From a virus, in the IMG/VR virus record IMGVR_UViG_3300030419_000990, positions 1 through 40,400 of that record: a stretch of 40,400 nucleotides of DNA; one strand, 5' to 3'. This document shows positions 39,801 through 40,400 of the stretch, piece after piece. Position numbers and translations under genes: made by a program. Every line of letters begins with the position of its first letter. The stretch's first letter is position 1. The notes beneath the pieces are model-generated. The model was not told where the DNA came from and did no database searches. It saw nothing but the letters and a program-made list of their open reading frames with translations.

Positions 39801-39816
39801 ATACGCAACTGCGTAT
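39801..39816 (-). repeat. Repeat C: ATACGCA/TGCGTAT dyad
   Basis: ATACGCA-AC-TGCGTAT is a perfect dyad with 7-base arms, placed immediately after the stop of the gene before, like copy B. With copies A and B it makes three such dyads in 2 kb, always between small genes. Confidence 0.85.
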
Positions 39817-40029
39817 TTACGCTTTCATCCAAAAGTTTATACTACCATCAGGATTCAATACTGCTCTTTTACATATGCCATTGCCATTATGTCTACGTTT
39901 ATTTGACGTAATCCTATCTGGAGATTTAGCCGTTCTATTCTTAACATTACCGTTCCAATCACGGGGATAATATTTATGATGCTCTATCATTCTGGCTATG
40001 GTAGCACCATTTGTTGGCATATTTCTCAT
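39817..40029 (-). CDS. Small basic hypothetical protein
   Basis: The 70-residue basic protein starts at the ATG at 40029, after AGAAAGGAATATATACATT. An upstream in-frame extension belongs to the duplicated tail of another gene and is probably not translated here. Contains KYYPRDWNGNVKNRTAKSPDR and ends LNPDGSINFWMKA. No known family. Confidence 0.55.
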   Translation of the reverse strand: MRNMPTNGATIARMIEHHKYYPRDWNGNVKNRTAKSPDRITSNKRRHNGNGICKRAVLNPDGSINFWMKA

Positions 40030-40059
40030 AATGTATATATTCCTTTCTATATTATCTTT

Positions 40060-40088
40060 TTGTTTTTTAGCTTTTCTTAATAATCTCA
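40060..40088 (-). repeat. 29-base repeat shared with 39322-39350 (copy 2)
   Basis: Identical to the stretch at 39322-39350. Here it is read in a different frame and supplies the stop of the coiled-coil gene; the same sequence in its original frame forms an untranslated remnant before the gene 39817-40029. Confidence 0.95.
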
Positions 40089-40378
40089 CATTCAATAACT
40101 TTTAGAACGGCTTTTATCCGACTTAAGGCGGCGGATGGTGCTGGCGGCTCAATCTCAAGTGCATCAATCGCGTCTGAGAGCAGCGGAGCAATTCGCTTAC
40201 TAAGAAGAACACGATGTCCTGCTTTCATATTTGTTAGGTCATGCCCCCAATGGTGCCGCTCATTTTCGAGCTGCGTTTGAACATTCTGGAGTTCGGCTTC
40301 TTTTTCGTCCAATTGAGATCTTAAAGTGGCAATCTCATCACATAAAGACTCAATTTTTGGTTTTGTGTAGGTATTCAT
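40067..40378 (-). CDS. Coiled-coil protein on a G+C-rich insert
   Basis: In this 103-residue protein residues about 9-45 form a coiled coil (IESLCDEIATLRSQLDEKEAEL), then a polar middle and a helix-rich end. The first 24 bases resemble the start of gene 39280-39546, and the last codons fall in the repeated 29 bases, but in another frame. Between them the base composition is unlike the rest: 33 of 60 bases at 40141-40200 are G or C, against 17 of 60 at 39601-39660. This looks like a foreign segment that replaced the middle of a duplicated gene. Function unknown. Confidence 0.6.
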   Translation of the reverse strand: MNTYTKPKIESLCDEIATLRSQLDEKEAELQNVQTQLENERHHWGHDLTNMKAGHRVLLSKRIAPLLSDAIDALEIEPPAPSAALSRIKAVLKVIECEIIKKS

Positions 40379-40400
40379 ATTGTTTTTATCCTATTAGTGT

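Noticed and set aside
37749-39816. CRISPR-like array from the three dyads
   Set aside because: Only three copies, unequal spacing of about 0.25 and 1.8 kb, and genes between them.
40030-40095. Longer start for the gene 39817-40029
   Set aside because: The extra codons come from the duplicated tail of another gene, and the internal ATG has a better ribosome binding site.
1-40400. tRNA genes
   Set aside because: I saw no cloverleaf-like sequence with the expected T-loop (GTTCGA-type) text in intergenic gaps; gaps are too short for most.

Overview
This window is most of the genome of a tailed phage with a short tail (podovirus type), AT-rich at roughly one third G+C by eye. It most resembles the marine HMO-2011-type podoviruses, which infect alphaproteobacteria (SAR116, Roseobacter and SAR11 groups). 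The main reasons are a T7-like family A DNA polymerase carrying a DnaJ-like zinc insert between its exonuclease and polymerase domains (a feature I recall from phage HMO-2011), separate primase and helicase genes, a tyrosine integrase inside the replication cluster, a T7 endonuclease I homologue, a B12-dependent ribonucleotide reductase, and no single-subunit RNA polymerase in the window. Family assignments come from motif recognition, not from a search.

The layout is two convergent arms. The plus-strand arm (1-20576) is the late, structural operon. It opens with a terminator-like hairpin just after a gene lying off the left edge, where T7 has its capsid gene. It continues with a tail-tube A-like adaptor, small repeated structural proteins, a 39-residue metallothionein-like peptide, a tail-tube B-like nozzle protein, a 1035-residue repeat fibre, a LamG-like second fibre, and a possible fibre-assembly protein. 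Four likely internal or ejection proteins follow (one Gln/Ala-rich, one with a MORN-like patch, one very large), then a holin-like membrane protein and a small basic protein. Terminase, portal and capsid genes are not in the window.

The minus-strand arm (40378 down to 20573) carries early and middle genes. From 40.4 to 35.3 kb it is a cluster of tiny, mostly unknown genes with repeated leaders, dyads, fossil gene ends and a G+C-rich insert. Next come a basic 55-residue protein and a SleB-type cell wall hydrolase, then a DUF932 protein, a DNA methyltransferase, a DUF59 Fe-S assembly-like protein and the integrase. The replication core follows: primase, helicase, polymerase, an SSB-like protein, a Cas4-like Fe-S nuclease, a second PD-(D/E)XK nuclease, and endonuclease I. 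The arm ends with DUF3310, class II RNR, a ribosome-modulation-factor-like peptide and a small membrane protein. Three sigma70-type promoters (near 35.3, 34.5 and 26.6 kb) suggest host RNA polymerase transcribes this arm in modules. A terminator-like hairpin at 33.4 kb may act as an attenuator, and a strong plus-strand terminator at 20.85 kb ends the late operon inside the last gene of the opposite arm.

The genes fit one plan: endonuclease I and the other nucleases degrade or process DNA, RNR makes dNTPs, and polymerase, helicase, primase and the SSB-like protein copy the genome. The least explained parts are the metallothionein-like gene, the pairing of an Fe-S assembly protein with an Fe-S nuclease, the RMF-like gene coupled to RNR, and the reshuffled early region, including a protein whose conserved segments appear in a non-canonical order.
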